Shown: positions 46,514 through 56,118 of the stretch, in pieces
Numbering within the stretch: position 1 is the first letter of the stretch
Layout of the letters: every line of letters starts with the position of its first letter
Assembly (NCBI RefSeq): GCF_016919705.1
Contig: NZ_CP070369.1
Coordinates: forward strand, 1 to 64,000
DNA length: 64,000 nt
DNA from: Paracoccus methylovorus
Lineage (GTDB): Bacteria; Pseudomonadota; Alphaproteobacteria; Rhodobacterales; Rhodobacteraceae
Direction of reading: 5' to 3'
Position numbers and translations under genes: made by a program
Notes under the pieces: model-generated
What the model was told of the DNA's origin: nothing
Database searches by the model: none
The model's input: only the letters and a program-made list of their open reading frames with translations

Positions 46514-46570
46514 CGCGGGTCACTCCCTGTCGCGGCGCCATCGGGCGCCGGCTGCGATTGCGCACTGCCG

Positions 46571-47704
46571 TCAGCGTTCCTTGTTCTCGGTCACTCCGGC
46601 GACATTGCGGAATTCCTTCATTCCTCCCGGTGCCAGTTCCTCCATCAATTGTAGGAAGTTCATCGGCACCATCTTCTTCATCCGCCGCGCCAGATGCGGC
46701 AGCGGCGAGGCGGGTTCGCCCCGTTCGTAAAAATCAATGATGAGGTCGAGGCAGGTCTCGACCTCGGCGCGCGAGGCCAGCCGGGCAGGCAGTCCCGTCA
46801 CTGTCCGGGCGGTTGAAACGACCGTGGGCGCGGCAACGGGGTCGATGCCCGCAGGGGTTGTGGGCGTCTCGGTCTGCGCCATTGCCGGGGTCGCCGTCCG
46901 GTTGAATTGGGCCGAGGGGCTTGCCAGCGTCGCCGCCATGCGTTCCAGCATCCGGCGCAGGGCGGGAAAGCGGGTCGGCGGGTCGTCCCCGATGCGGGCC
47001 GCCAGCGATGCCTCCAGCCGCGCAAGGGCGTGTTGGGCGGCCTTCAGCCCGGTTTCCAGCGCCCCCACCGTCCCGGGTTCAAGGTCGCGCAGGGCGCGGC
47101 AGGCGGTCAGCACCCGCGCGACCCGGGTATCGTGGCGGGCGGTGCGTTCGGCCTGTTCGGTGCCCGACAGCCCCGACGGCCCCTCGGCGGCCAGCATCGA
47201 GACCGTCACCGCACCCGCTGCCAGATCGCCGCCGGAAACCACCGGCAGGCCGCGCGGGGCAAGCACCGTGTTGAATTCAAGATCGCCAAGGATGCCGGCA
47301 TCGGCATTTTCAAGCTGGTAAAGCGCGTTGATCCGGCGCAAGGCGGCCTCGCGCGGGGTCTGGCCCTCGCGCAGCGCCGGATGCAGGTGGTCCCACCAGG
47401 TTTCCAGCGTCTCGGCCAGCAGGTCCAGCCCCTCGGCCAGCCCCTCTGGGCCGCGCATGTTGGTCATGATCCGCGCCACGATGACCAAAAGGCGCAGGTC
47501 GCGCCCGGTCTGGGCCAGCGCCTCTGCCTCGTCCAGCAGATGCGCCCAGTCCAGCGCCACGTCGCCGGTATTGCCATTGGCCAGTTGTTCTGCCCGCACC
47601 GCCCGAGAGGCGCCGTCCAGCGCCCGTTCAAGCGCCAGAAACCTCATGTCGTTGCGAAGATCCAGTCCGGCGGAATCCGGCACAGAAAGCGGGGCGAGAA
47701 ACAT
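46571..47704 (-). CDS. tssA: T6SS protein TssA (ImpA_N domain)
   Basis: A 377-residue TssA. The ATG at 47704 is used because the family starts APLSVPDSAGLDLRNDMRFL; the longer frame to 47782 has no such support. The ImpA_N domain (about 1-130) has TWWDHLHPALREG. The C-terminal end (LARRMKKMVPMNFLQLMEEL and FRNVAGV) is the form that caps sheath assembly. It is preceded by GAGAAGG and follows ppkA after 164 bases. Confidence 0.9.
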   Translation of the reverse strand: MFLAPLSVPDSAGLDLRNDMRFLALERALDGASRAVRAEQLANGNTGDVALDWAHLLDEAEALAQTGRDLRLLVIVARIMTNMRGPEGLAEGLDLLAETLETWWDHLHPALREGQTPREAALRRINALYQLENADAGILGDLEFNTVLAPRGLPVVSGGDLAAGAVTVSMLAAEGPSGLSGTEQAERTARHDTRVARVLTACRALRDLEPGTVGALETGLKAAQHALARLEASLAARIGDDPPTRFPALRRMLERMAATLASPSAQFNRTATPAMAQTETPTTPAGIDPVAAPTVVSTARTVTGLPARLASRAEVETCLDLIIDFYERGEPASPLPHLARRMKKMVPMNFLQLMEELAPGGMKEFRNVAGVTENKER

Positions 47705-47868
47705 AGGGGAAACCTTCTCAGAGGCCGCATTATGTTCTTCTCGAAATGGGAAAATCATCTCATGGACTGGGGCTTTGCGCAATGAATTCCTGCGGATCGA
47801 CCCAAGCCGCCTTGCACGAGGTCCTGGGTCGGCGCTGGCCCGGCCGGGTTTGCGTCGCTGTCAGGCCC

Positions 47869-49977
47869 TTAGGGCCGCAGGTCCAGAATGCGATGGGTGG
47901 CCGCAAGGATGCGGTCCGGATCGGCGGCCCGCCGTGCTGCCAGCGCCTCGGCAAAGGCGGCGGCGGATTCATCGCCCGGCCGCCGTTCGTCGAACAGCGG
48001 CCCACGGGTCACGAAGGCAAACACCCCCGCCTTGCCGAAATCGCGGTCGTTGACGCGAAAGGCGATGCGGCCTTGCCCCCCTGCGGCGTCTTCGACCGGC
48101 CAAAGCACGCGGATGCGGCGCAACGCGCCCTCGGGCTGGCCGATGCGTTCCAGCCGGTTCTCTTGATCGGCCATGTTCGGCAGCACGTTGAAAACCTGCC
48201 CGGTTTCCTCGACCGCGACCCACAGCTCGGCCCCCGGAGTCGTCGCCAGTTCGGCCGGGACCAGCACATCGGCCACAGGGTTGTCGCCGGGCCGAAAGAT
48301 CCCGGTCAACGAGGGCTCGGGCTGGCGCGCCTCGGACAGCCGGATGCCGATGCCGCCTTCTGGCAGCCCCGCCGCCGCCGAGCGGATCTGGCACAACGAA
48401 GGGTTGAGCGTCTCGATCTCCAGCCGCAGAGTGCGGTCGCCAAGCAGGGGCCGCAATGCCTCGGCCAGCGCGCCCGGTGCCGCCGGATCGGGCAGGGTGC
48501 CGCGAATCGTCACGCTGGCACCGGCTGGGACGCCGCCCTCGGGCAGGTCGCTGCTCAGGGGTCCGCAGGTGGCGGCATGGCTCAGTATCTCGGCCAGATC
48601 GGCGGGGACCAACGGGACGGGGTCGGCGGTAAGCCGCGGCGTCAGCTCCATACCCGCCGCTTGCGCCCATTCGGCGAGTCGCGCGGCGATTGCGTCGCGC
48701 CCGGCTTGCGTGGCGGCGCGGCCGGTGATCTCGACCTGCATGTCGGTGACAAGGACGGTCCAGTCCTGCAACTCTTGCAGCCGGGGGAAAAGCTGCTCGA
48801 CCGCCCCCGCCCAGCCCGGCGCAGGCATGCCGCGCGCCGGGGTCAAGGCATCCTGCGGCGGGTTGGTCCCGGTTGCGGCGGCAAAGGCGGCGGCGATTCG
48901 GGTGGCGCTGGCATCGTCGGGGGCCGGGCCGGTCAGCCGGGGTGCCTCGCCATCCGCTGCCTCCAGCCGCCAAGGCTGGACCAGCGGCAGATCGGGGGCC
49001 AGCAACGGCTTCAGCGCAAGGAACCCACCGGCCAGCACGAGGACCAGCAAAATCAGGCCAAGCCATATCCGACCGCGTCCGCCACCGGCTTGGGGGCTTG
49101 GGTTCGGCTGCGGTGCGGCGGCTTTGCGGGCCGGTGCGGCCTCGCCGCCCTTCAGCAGCTTGTCCAGCCGCGCCACCACCGCCGCGGCCGAGGGCGCGCG
49201 CTCGGCGATCCGCGGTGCCGAAAGCCACAGGATCAGCCCCGCCAGTGGCTCCGGCAGGCCGGACACGTCCAAGGGCTCGGCCTTGCGGCGGATCATCTCG
49301 CCCGGAGTGGCGCCGGCAAAGGGCACCTCGCCCCGCGCGGCGGCCAGCAGCAGCGCGCCAAGCGCGTAAAGATCGCTGGCGGGTTCGGCCTTTCCCTCGA
49401 ATTGTTCGGGCGCGGCGTATTCGTATTTGCCGGCGAACTGGTTGCCCACCACGGTGCGCGCGCCTGCGGCGGTGTCCTTGGCGATGCCGAAGTCGATCAC
49501 GGTCGCGCCCTCGACCCGGCCGTCGCGCAGGATGACATTGTCGGGCGACAGGTCGCGATGCACCACGCCGCGCGCATGGGCGGCGACCAGCCCCTCGGCC
49601 ACGCGATGCGCCACGATCAGCAACTCGCGCATGCCGGGGCGTCGTTCGGCCATCACCTCGGACAGCGCGGGGCCGTCGATGAAATCCATCACCAGAAAGA
49701 CATGCCCTTCGGGCGTGCGCGAACAGTCGCTGTAGCGCACCACCGCGTCATGCAGGATGTCGCGCATCGCCTCTTCGCGGCGCATCAGCTCCAGATAGCC
49801 CTCGTCCCCCGAGAACGGCGCTGCAAGCGCCTTGATCGCCACCACCCGGCCGGTGACCAGACTTTTCGCGCGATAGACCTCGCCTGTGCCGCCGCGCCCC
49901 AGCACGCCCTGGATGGTCCAGGTGTTGTTGAGCACCTGGCCCTCGTGAAAGATGTCGCCCGGCAAGGCAGGGATCAT
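47869..49977 (-). CDS. ppkA: T6SS Ser/Thr protein kinase PpkA
   Basis: A 702-residue transmembrane kinase. The eukaryotic-like domain (about 18-275) has the G-loop GRGGTGEVY, K49 in VVAIKA, D142 in VVHRDLSPDN and DFG at 162-164. A proline/alanine linker and one membrane helix follow (about 303-322, IWLGLILLVLVLAGGF). The periplasmic part (about 325-702) includes a C-terminal DUF4384-like domain (RPGDNPVADVLVPAELATT, IRVLWPVEDAAGGQG). It should phosphorylate the FHA protein. It is divergent from clpV, with its own 5' region at 49978-50151. Confidence 0.9.
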   Translation of the reverse strand: MIPALPGDIFHEGQVLNNTWTIQGVLGRGGTGEVYRAKSLVTGRVVAIKALAAPFSGDEGYLELMRREEAMRDILHDAVVRYSDCSRTPEGHVFLVMDFIDGPALSEVMAERRPGMRELLIVAHRVAEGLVAAHARGVVHRDLSPDNVILRDGRVEGATVIDFGIAKDTAAGARTVVGNQFAGKYEYAAPEQFEGKAEPASDLYALGALLLAAARGEVPFAGATPGEMIRRKAEPLDVSGLPEPLAGLILWLSAPRIAERAPSAAAVVARLDKLLKGGEAAPARKAAAPQPNPSPQAGGGRGRIWLGLILLVLVLAGGFLALKPLLAPDLPLVQPWRLEAADGEAPRLTGPAPDDASATRIAAAFAAATGTNPPQDALTPARGMPAPGWAGAVEQLFPRLQELQDWTVLVTDMQVEITGRAATQAGRDAIAARLAEWAQAAGMELTPRLTADPVPLVPADLAEILSHAATCGPLSSDLPEGGVPAGASVTIRGTLPDPAAPGALAEALRPLLGDRTLRLEIETLNPSLCQIRSAAAGLPEGGIGIRLSEARQPEPSLTGIFRPGDNPVADVLVPAELATTPGAELWVAVEETGQVFNVLPNMADQENRLERIGQPEGALRRIRVLWPVEDAAGGQGRIAFRVNDRDFGKAGVFAFVTRGPLFDERRPGDESAAAFAEALAARRAADPDRILAATHRILDLRP

Positions 49978-50151
49978 GGCGGTACTCCCTTATTCGGCAG
50001 GCTGACCATTGCGGTCCCCTTGCGAAAAGATTTCCGAAAGTCGCGGTTTTGAAATACACTTTCCCCGAGAGTCATTTTCCCCCCGCGCCTGCCATAGGCA
50101 AGCCTGTTTTATCGCGCCGGTTCTTTTGCCCAGTTTGCAAGGATGGCCCGC

Positions 50152-52956
50152 ATGACCACCGTGACCCCCCGCGCCCCCGCCAGAGGATCGAGAGAGACCG
50201 TCAAGCGCAAGGAACTGGTCGGGCGGCTAAACCCGCTGTGTTTGCGGGCGTTTTCCGAAGGCGCGCGCAATGCCAAGGCGCGCGGCAACCCTTATGTGGA
50301 GCTGGTGCATTTCGTCGCCGCGCTGGCCGGGGCACAGGATTCGGATCTGGCGCTGATCGTGGATGCCGCCGGGTCCGATGCCGCGCGGCTGGAAGGGGAT
50401 CTTGCCCGCGCACTGGACGCGCTGCCGCGCGGGGCCAGCGCGGTCGAGGAGTTCTCCGATCACATCTTTCACGCCATTCAGGAAGGCTGGACGCTCGCCT
50501 CGCTGGAACGGGGCAGCGATCAGGTGCGTTCGGGCGATATCCTGATCGCTTGTCTCAAGACCCCGGTGCTTGAGGGTTTGCTGCTGCGCATCAGCCCCGA
50601 ATTCGACCGCATCGACCCCGACCGGATGACGGCGGACCTGCCCGGCATCCTTGCCGGCTCGGCCGAGGCCGAAGGGGCTGCGTCCCCCGATGCCGCGCCG
50701 GCCAGCACGCCCAAACCGCCCGAGGGGGCCTTGGCGAAATACGCCACCAACCTGACCGAGCGGGCGCGGGCCGGCAAGATCGACCCGGTTGTCGGCCGCG
50801 ACCCGGAAATCCGCCAGATCATCGACATCCTGATGCGGCGGCGGCAGAACAATCCGATCCTGACCGGCGAGGCCGGGGTGGGCAAGACCGCCGTGGTCGA
50901 GGGGTTCGCCCTGCGTCTGGCGCGCGGCGACGTGCCTCCGCAACTGGCGGCGGTCGATCTGTGGCTTCTGGACATCGGGCTGATGCAGGCCGGGGCCAGC
51001 GTCAAGGGAGAGTTCGAGAAGCGGCTGAAAACCGTCATCGACGAGGTGCAGGCTTCCGCGAAATCGGTGATCCTGTTCATCGACGAGGCGCATACCCTGA
51101 TCGGCGCGGGCGGTGCTGCGGGGACGGGCGATGCCGCGAACCTGCTGAAGCCGGCGCTGGCGCGGGGTGAGCTGCGCACCGTCGCCGCCACCACATGGGC
51201 CGAATACAAGCAGCATATCGAAAAGGACCCCGCGCTGACCCGCCGCTTTCAGGTGGTGAAGATCGAAGAGCCGTCGGAGGCCGCCGCCGTCGAGATGCTG
51301 CGCGGCATCGCGGGCGTGCTGGAGAAACACCACCGGGTCGAGATCCTTGACGAAGCGATCGGCGCGGCAGTGTCCTTGTCGCATCGCTATATCCCGGCGC
51401 GGCAACTGCCCGACAAGGCGATCAGCCTGCTGGACACCGCCTGTGCCCGCGTCGCCGTCAGCCAGCACGCCACCCCCGCCGAGGTCGAGGATCTTGAGCG
51501 CCGCTTGCAGGCGCTGGAGATCGAGGCGGGCATCATCGCGCGCGAAGCCGCCATCGGCATCGACACGGCCGAGCGGCAGGCCGCCAATGACGCGGCCCGC
51601 GCCGCGACCGAGGCCGAGCGCGCCGCCGCGCTGGACCGCTGGGAGGCGGAAAAGGCGCTGGTATCTGAAATCCTGATCCTGCGGGCGGAATTGCGCGGCG
51701 AGGGCATGGCACTGGACGCGCAGGAGACAGACGCGGCGGCGGAAACGGCCGATTTCCCGGCGTCACCCGCCGCCCCGGACGAAACCCCGCTTGCTGACGG
51801 CCCGCCCGCCGATGCCGCGCCTGATGATTGCCTGGCGGATGACGGGCCGGGTGCCGACCCCCCCGACCCTGCCGCGCGGCTTGCGGCGCTGCGCGCCAAA
51901 ATGGCCGAACTGGCCGAAAAGCAGGGCGAGCGGCCGTTGATCCTGCCCTCGGTGGACCGACTGGCGGTGGGCGGCGTGGTGCAGGATTGGACCGGCGTGC
52001 CGTTGGGCCGGATGCTGGCCAGCCAGACCGAGCGCGCTTTGACACTGGCCGGGCTGCTTTCCCAACGCGTGGTCGGGCAGGATCACGCCATGGCGGCAAT
52101 CGCCAGCCGCATCCAGACCGGCATGGCCGGCCTTGGCGCGCCGGAAAAGCCGATGGGCGTGTTCATGCTGTGCGGCCCCTCGGGCGTGGGCAAGACGGAA
52201 ACCGCGCTGGCGCTGGCCGACGCGCTTTATGGCGGCGAGCAGAACCTGATCTCGATCAACATGAGCGAGTTCCAGGAGGCGCATACCGTCTCGACCCTCA
52301 AGGGCGCGCCGCCGGGCTATGTCGGCTATGGCAAGGGCGGCGTGCTGACCGAGGCGGTGCGGCGCAGGCCCTATTCGGTGATCCTGCTGGATGAGGTGGA
52401 AAAGGCCCATCCCGACGTGCATGAGATCTTTTTCCAGGTCTTCGACAAGGGGATGATGGACGACAGCGAGGGGCGGCGGATCGACTTTCGCAACACGCTG
52501 ATCCTGCTGACCTCGAACGTTGGCACGGATGAGATCATGGCGCTGACCGATGCCGGCCGCGCCGGGGTCGAAATCGACAGCCTTGCCGCCGCGCTGCGTC
52601 CGCCCCTGCTGGGGGTCTTTCCCCCGGCGCTGCTGGGCCGGCTGGTGACGATCCCCTACCTGCCGCTTTCGGATACGATGATCGAGGCCATCGCCGGGCA
52701 GAAGCTGGCGGGCATCGGCCGCAGGCTTGCCTCGGCACATGGGGCCGAACTGGTGATCGGCGAAGGGGTGATGGACCAGATCCGTGCCCGCTGCACCGAG
52801 GTAGAATCCGGCGGCCGCATGATTGATGCGATCCTGACGGGCAGCATTTTGCCCGAACTCAGCCGCCGCGTTCTGGATGCCCGGCTGGAGGGGCGCGGCA
52901 TCGGCAAAGTGACCGTGACCGGCGGGCCGGATGGCTTCGGCTATGCGCTGGACTGA
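50152..52956 (+). CDS. clpV: T6SS AAA+ ATPase ClpV (TssH)
   Basis: Sheath-recycling unfoldase of about 934 residues. The N-domain (about 15-170) is followed by AAA1 with Walker A GEAGVGKTA and Walker B ILFIDEAHTLIGAGG. A coiled-coil middle region (about 425-545) is followed by an acidic, alanine-rich insert (about 525-580, EAETADFPASPAAPDET-like) and AAA2 with GPSGVGKTE, NMSEFQEAHTVS and VILLDEVEKAH. The second ATG, at 50152, is chosen: AAGGA lies nine bases before it, whereas the ATG at 50143 overlaps the ribosome site. The insert between the two AAA domains is unusual. It starts the plus-strand effector module. Confidence 0.93.
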   Translation: MTTVTPRAPARGSRETVKRKELVGRLNPLCLRAFSEGARNAKARGNPYVELVHFVAALAGAQDSDLALIVDAAGSDAARLEGDLARALDALPRGASAVEEFSDHIFHAIQEGWTLASLERGSDQVRSGDILIACLKTPVLEGLLLRISPEFDRIDPDRMTADLPGILAGSAEAEGAASPDAAPASTPKPPEGALAKYATNLTERARAGKIDPVVGRDPEIRQIIDILMRRRQNNPILTGEAGVGKTAVVEGFALRLARGDVPPQLAAVDLWLLDIGLMQAGASVKGEFEKRLKTVIDEVQASAKSVILFIDEAHTLIGAGGAAGTGDAANLLKPALARGELRTVAATTWAEYKQHIEKDPALTRRFQVVKIEEPSEAAAVEMLRGIAGVLEKHHRVEILDEAIGAAVSLSHRYIPARQLPDKAISLLDTACARVAVSQHATPAEVEDLERRLQALEIEAGIIAREAAIGIDTAERQAANDAARAATEAERAAALDRWEAEKALVSEILILRAELRGEGMALDAQETDAAAETADFPASPAAPDETPLADGPPADAAPDDCLADDGPGADPPDPAARLAALRAKMAELAEKQGERPLILPSVDRLAVGGVVQDWTGVPLGRMLASQTERALTLAGLLSQRVVGQDHAMAAIASRIQTGMAGLGAPEKPMGVFMLCGPSGVGKTETALALADALYGGEQNLISINMSEFQEAHTVSTLKGAPPGYVGYGKGGVLTEAVRRRPYSVILLDEVEKAHPDVHEIFFQVFDKGMMDDSEGRRIDFRNTLILLTSNVGTDEIMALTDAGRAGVEIDSLAAALRPPLLGVFPPALLGRLVTIPYLPLSDTMIEAIAGQKLAGIGRRLASAHGAELVIGEGVMDQIRARCTEVESGGRMIDAILTGSILPELSRRVLDARLEGRGIGKVTVTGGPDGFGYALD

Positions 52957-52964
52957 GGCGTATC

Positions 52965-54059
52965 GTGCAGATCTTCGACCAGACCGGCTTTCCCCATCAG
53001 ATGGGAACCGGCATGGACGTTGCCGGGCAAAGCTTCATGGTGCTGGTGGTCAAGGGCAGCTTCGGCTTTCCCGACTACGAAAGCGATCCGCCCCTGCCGG
53101 TTGAAAACCAGCGTCCGCTGGTCATGGCCGATGAATATACCGGTGCGCCCGGCTTTACCGCGCCGCTGTGGGAAAGCGATTTCGCATTCCGCAAGCCGCT
53201 GTGCGACGTGGTGCTGAACGGCGCCGCCCATGCGCCGGGCGGCCGGCCGGTCGAACGGCTGCGCGTGGGGCTGGCCGTGGGCAACTGGTCCAAGCAGCTT
53301 GATGTCGTCGGCCAGCGCGAATGGCGCACGCTTGGGCCGGCGATCACGGCGACGCGGCCCTATCCCTTTACGCGGATGCCGTTTTCCTATGACACCGCCT
53401 TTGGCGGCCCCGACCGCAGCCGGGTGCCCGGACCCGAGGTGCCGGTCTATGCCGCCAATCCGGTCGGGCTGGGCTATGCCACTGCGTCGGGCGGCAGTCC
53501 TGCGGGGCTGGCGCTGCCCAATACGCAGGCCCCGGGGCAAGAGATCACCTCGCCCTATGGGGACTGGCGCCCCATGGCGCTGGGGCCTTATGGGCGCGGC
53601 TGGCCGCTGCGGCTGCCCTATGGCGGCACCTATGACGACCGCTGGGCTGCCGAGACCGCGCCCTTTCTGCCGCGCGATTTCGATGAGCGTTATTACCAGA
53701 TGGCGCCGCCCGACCAGCAGATCGCGCCGCCCGCCCCCTTTACCCCGGTGGTGCTGGTGCATCTGACCCCGCGCGGGCGCGAGGCGTTCCGCCTGCCCGA
53801 CACGCGGTTGCCCTTGCGGGTCTGGCGCGGGCGCGACTGCTGCCTTGATACGGTGGCGCTGCCCGACACGCTGGCCTTCGATGCCGAGGCGCGGTTGTTC
53901 ATGCTGACATGGCGCATGCAGGTGCCGATCCGTCGCACCATCGCCGAGTTCTCGCGCGCGTGGATCGGTGGGCCTACCGCCGCCATGCTGCGGGCCGAGC
54001 GCGAGGGGCGCGGTTATATCCGGCTGCCCGCCGTTCCAGCCGCGGGGAACGGCCCATGA
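52965..54059 (+). CDS. DUF2169-family T6SS accessory protein
   Basis: A 364-residue DUF2169 protein. QMGTGMDVAGQSFMVLVVKG, then PYPFTRMPFSYDTAFGG and PFLPRDFDERYYQMAPPDQQ are typical. Members lie next to PAAR-like DUF4150 genes and are thought to act as loading chaperones or adaptors for effectors; this is from context only. The start is a GTG nine bases after the clpV stop. It overlaps the following gene by four bases. Confidence 0.88.
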   Translation: MQIFDQTGFPHQMGTGMDVAGQSFMVLVVKGSFGFPDYESDPPLPVENQRPLVMADEYTGAPGFTAPLWESDFAFRKPLCDVVLNGAAHAPGGRPVERLRVGLAVGNWSKQLDVVGQREWRTLGPAITATRPYPFTRMPFSYDTAFGGPDRSRVPGPEVPVYAANPVGLGYATASGGSPAGLALPNTQAPGQEITSPYGDWRPMALGPYGRGWPLRLPYGGTYDDRWAAETAPFLPRDFDERYYQMAPPDQQIAPPAPFTPVVLVHLTPRGREAFRLPDTRLPLRVWRGRDCCLDTVALPDTLAFDAEARLFMLTWRMQVPIRRTIAEFSRAWIGGPTAAMLRAEREGRGYIRLPAVPAAGNGP

Positions 54060-55120
54060 TCGGCGTGCTGGCAGCGGGTATGGTGACGGCGGTGGGGCTG
54101 GACTGGGCCTCGTCCGCGGCGGCGATCCGGGCGCGGCTGGACGGGTTCGCCGAGACGCGCTTCATGGCGCCGGGCGGCTGGCGCATCGGGGCCCCGGTGC
54201 CCTTGCCGCGCAATTGGATCGGGCAGCGGCGCATGGCGCATCTGGCCGCCGGCGCCATAGCCGACATCCTGCGCCAAGAACCCACCGCCACCGATGCCGC
54301 GTTGATCCTGTGTCTGGCCGAAGAGGGCCGCCCCGGCCGTCCGGTGCAGGATCCGGTTGCGCTGTTGCGGATGCTGTCCCAGATCCTGGGCCTGCCCGAG
54401 CGGCGGGCGCATGTCGTGGCGCATGGCCGACCCTCGGGGTTTGTGGGGCTGGATCGGGCGCGGCGCATGATTGCGGCGGGACAGGCGGACCGCATCATCC
54501 TGCTGGGGTTGGACAGCTATCTGACCGGGCCGGCACTGGCGCATTACGAACGGCTGGCGCGGCTGTTGCAGGCCGGCAATGCCGACGGTTTCATCCCCGC
54601 AGAGGCGGCGGCAGCGGTGTTGCTGGGTCGAGGCGGTGCCTTGCGGCTGACCGGACTTGGGCTGGCCCGCGAGGCGGCTTTTCTGGGCAATGCGCGGGGC
54701 GAGGGCGGCGAGGACATGCCACTGCGCGGCGACGGCATGACCGCGGCCTATCGCGCCGCGCTGGCCGAGGCCGAAACCGATCTGGCCCATGTCGAATACC
54801 GTATTTCCGACCTGCCGGGAGAGCAGCACTTCTTTCGTCAGGCTGCATTGATGACGCTGCGGCTGGAACGTGGCCGAACCGCCTTTCAGGACCTGTGGAG
54901 CCCGGCCGAGAGCCTGGGCAATATCGGCGCGGCGGCGGTGCCGATGATGCTGGGCATGGCGCTGGCTGCCGTGTGCAGGGGCTATGCCCCCGGCTCGCCG
55001 GTGCTGATCGAGGCTTCGGGCGATGACGGCGCCTGCGGGGCGGCGGTGCTCCACGAGGTGCGCGGCGCTGCCAGACACCTTTCGGTCGAGGACCGCTTTG
55101 CGGCGGGGGCGCCGGCATGA
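54056..55120 (+). CDS. Thiolase-fold (ketoacyl-synthase-like) T6SS accessory protein
   Basis: A 354-residue protein related to beta-ketoacyl synthases. VLAAGMVTAVGLDWASSAAA is the usual N-terminal turn; ADRIILLGLDSYL and DGFIPAEAAAAVLLGRGG follow, with SLGNIGAAAVPMML near the end. The stretch aligned with the active-site Cys (RPSGFVGLDRA) has no Cys, so catalysis as a condensing enzyme is unlikely. It belongs to the DUF2169-KS-like-DUF4150 set seen in T6SS effector modules. The start overlaps the DUF2169 stop in an ATGA, and the end overlaps the effector gene the same way. Confidence 0.82.
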   Translation: MIGVLAAGMVTAVGLDWASSAAAIRARLDGFAETRFMAPGGWRIGAPVPLPRNWIGQRRMAHLAAGAIADILRQEPTATDAALILCLAEEGRPGRPVQDPVALLRMLSQILGLPERRAHVVAHGRPSGFVGLDRARRMIAAGQADRIILLGLDSYLTGPALAHYERLARLLQAGNADGFIPAEAAAAVLLGRGGALRLTGLGLAREAAFLGNARGEGGEDMPLRGDGMTAAYRAALAEAETDLAHVEYRISDLPGEQHFFRQAALMTLRLERGRTAFQDLWSPAESLGNIGAAAVPMMLGMALAAVCRGYAPGSPVLIEASGDDGACGAAVLHEVRGAARHLSVEDRFAAGAPA

Positions 55121-56103
55121 GCGGGGTTTTCGCCAACGGGCTGGAAATCAGCGGCAAGGCGGTCAATGCCCAGACCATCGCCGCCTTTCCCGACACCTGC
55201 TTTACCCCGCCGGAAAATCCGGCAACACCCCCGGGTGTGCCGGTGCCCTATCCCAGTTTCGGCATGGCGTCCGACACGGAAAACGGCACCGGAACGGTGT
55301 TCATCGGCGGCAAGACGGTAAACATCAAGAATAAGTCCGACGTCAGCCGCACCTCGGGGACCGAGGCGGGTTGCGCTGCGAAAAAGGGCATCATCACCTC
55401 GAAGAATACCGGCAAGAAATATTTCACCTCGTGGTCGAACGACGTGAAATTCGATGGCGAGCCGGTGATCCGCTTTTCCGACCTTGCCACCCACAACCAT
55501 GCCTCGCCCGGCGGGCAGACGCCGCCCTTTCCCGAGATATGTGCCGCCAATGCGGCCTTTGCCAATTGTGTCACGCTGCTGAACGAACTTGGGATGCAAC
55601 TGCACGAACATGGCAAGTCGCCCTGCACCAACCCCGATGAATCCGAGCATTATTTCGAAAACCAGATGATGCAGACGAAACGCAAGGACGGGAAAAACTA
55701 TAAGCCATGGAAGGATTATTCGACCAAGGGCGCGCCTTGCGTCTGCATGAAGTCGTGGCACGAGGCCGATCATTCCAAACCCGCCGGCGCGGACGGCCCC
55801 AAAAAGGGAACGCCGCATAACCTCAAGACCACAGCCATGCGCGATTTTCTGGACAAGAAGCCGAAACCGACATTGGGAGAGGCGATAGACGAGACGAAAA
55901 AAGCCTATGGAGAACACGACCCGAGGCTGAAGAAAGCGTCGGAAGAGAAAAAAGAGCAGGCGCTGGAATGTCTGGAGCTTATCCTGCTGGTCTATTTGCA
56001 GTCCGTCGCCGAAGAGGTGCAGGGCGAAGACGGCAAATCGCGGCCGCCAACCCATGCAGAGATGCGCGGCACGACACTGAGGGACCCGACAAAGGTCTAT
56101 TGA
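55117..56103 (+). CDS. PAAR-like DUF4150 effector with Cys/His-rich C-terminus
   Basis: A 328-residue candidate effector. Residues 1-130 are a DUF4150 PAAR-like tip (PPGVPVPYPSFGMASDTENG, TVFIGGKTVNIKNKSDVSRT, GEPVIRFSDLATHNHASPGG). Residues about 165-328 form a separate domain with PCVCMKSWHEADH (C208, C210, H215, H219) and TPHNLKT (H234), then a helical, Lys/Glu-rich tail. The spacing is reminiscent of HNH/GHH-type nucleases found after such tips, but I cannot confirm that. Base composition is clearly AT-richer in the second half, a sign of recent exchange of the toxic domain. A putative immunity gene follows 15 bases later. Confidence 0.72.
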   Translation: MSGVFANGLEISGKAVNAQTIAAFPDTCFTPPENPATPPGVPVPYPSFGMASDTENGTGTVFIGGKTVNIKNKSDVSRTSGTEAGCAAKKGIITSKNTGKKYFTSWSNDVKFDGEPVIRFSDLATHNHASPGGQTPPFPEICAANAAFANCVTLLNELGMQLHEHGKSPCTNPDESEHYFENQMMQTKRKDGKNYKPWKDYSTKGAPCVCMKSWHEADHSKPAGADGPKKGTPHNLKTTAMRDFLDKKPKPTLGEAIDETKKAYGEHDPRLKKASEEKKEQALECLELILLVYLQSVAEEVQGEDGKSRPPTHAEMRGTTLRDPTKVY

Positions 56104-56118
56104 ACAAGGAGGCTGGCC

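Noticed and set aside
47746-50052. 768-codon plus-strand open frame opposite ppkA
   Set aside because: The minus strand encodes a kinase with all catalytic motifs; the plus frame is Arg/Gln/Gly-rich shadow.
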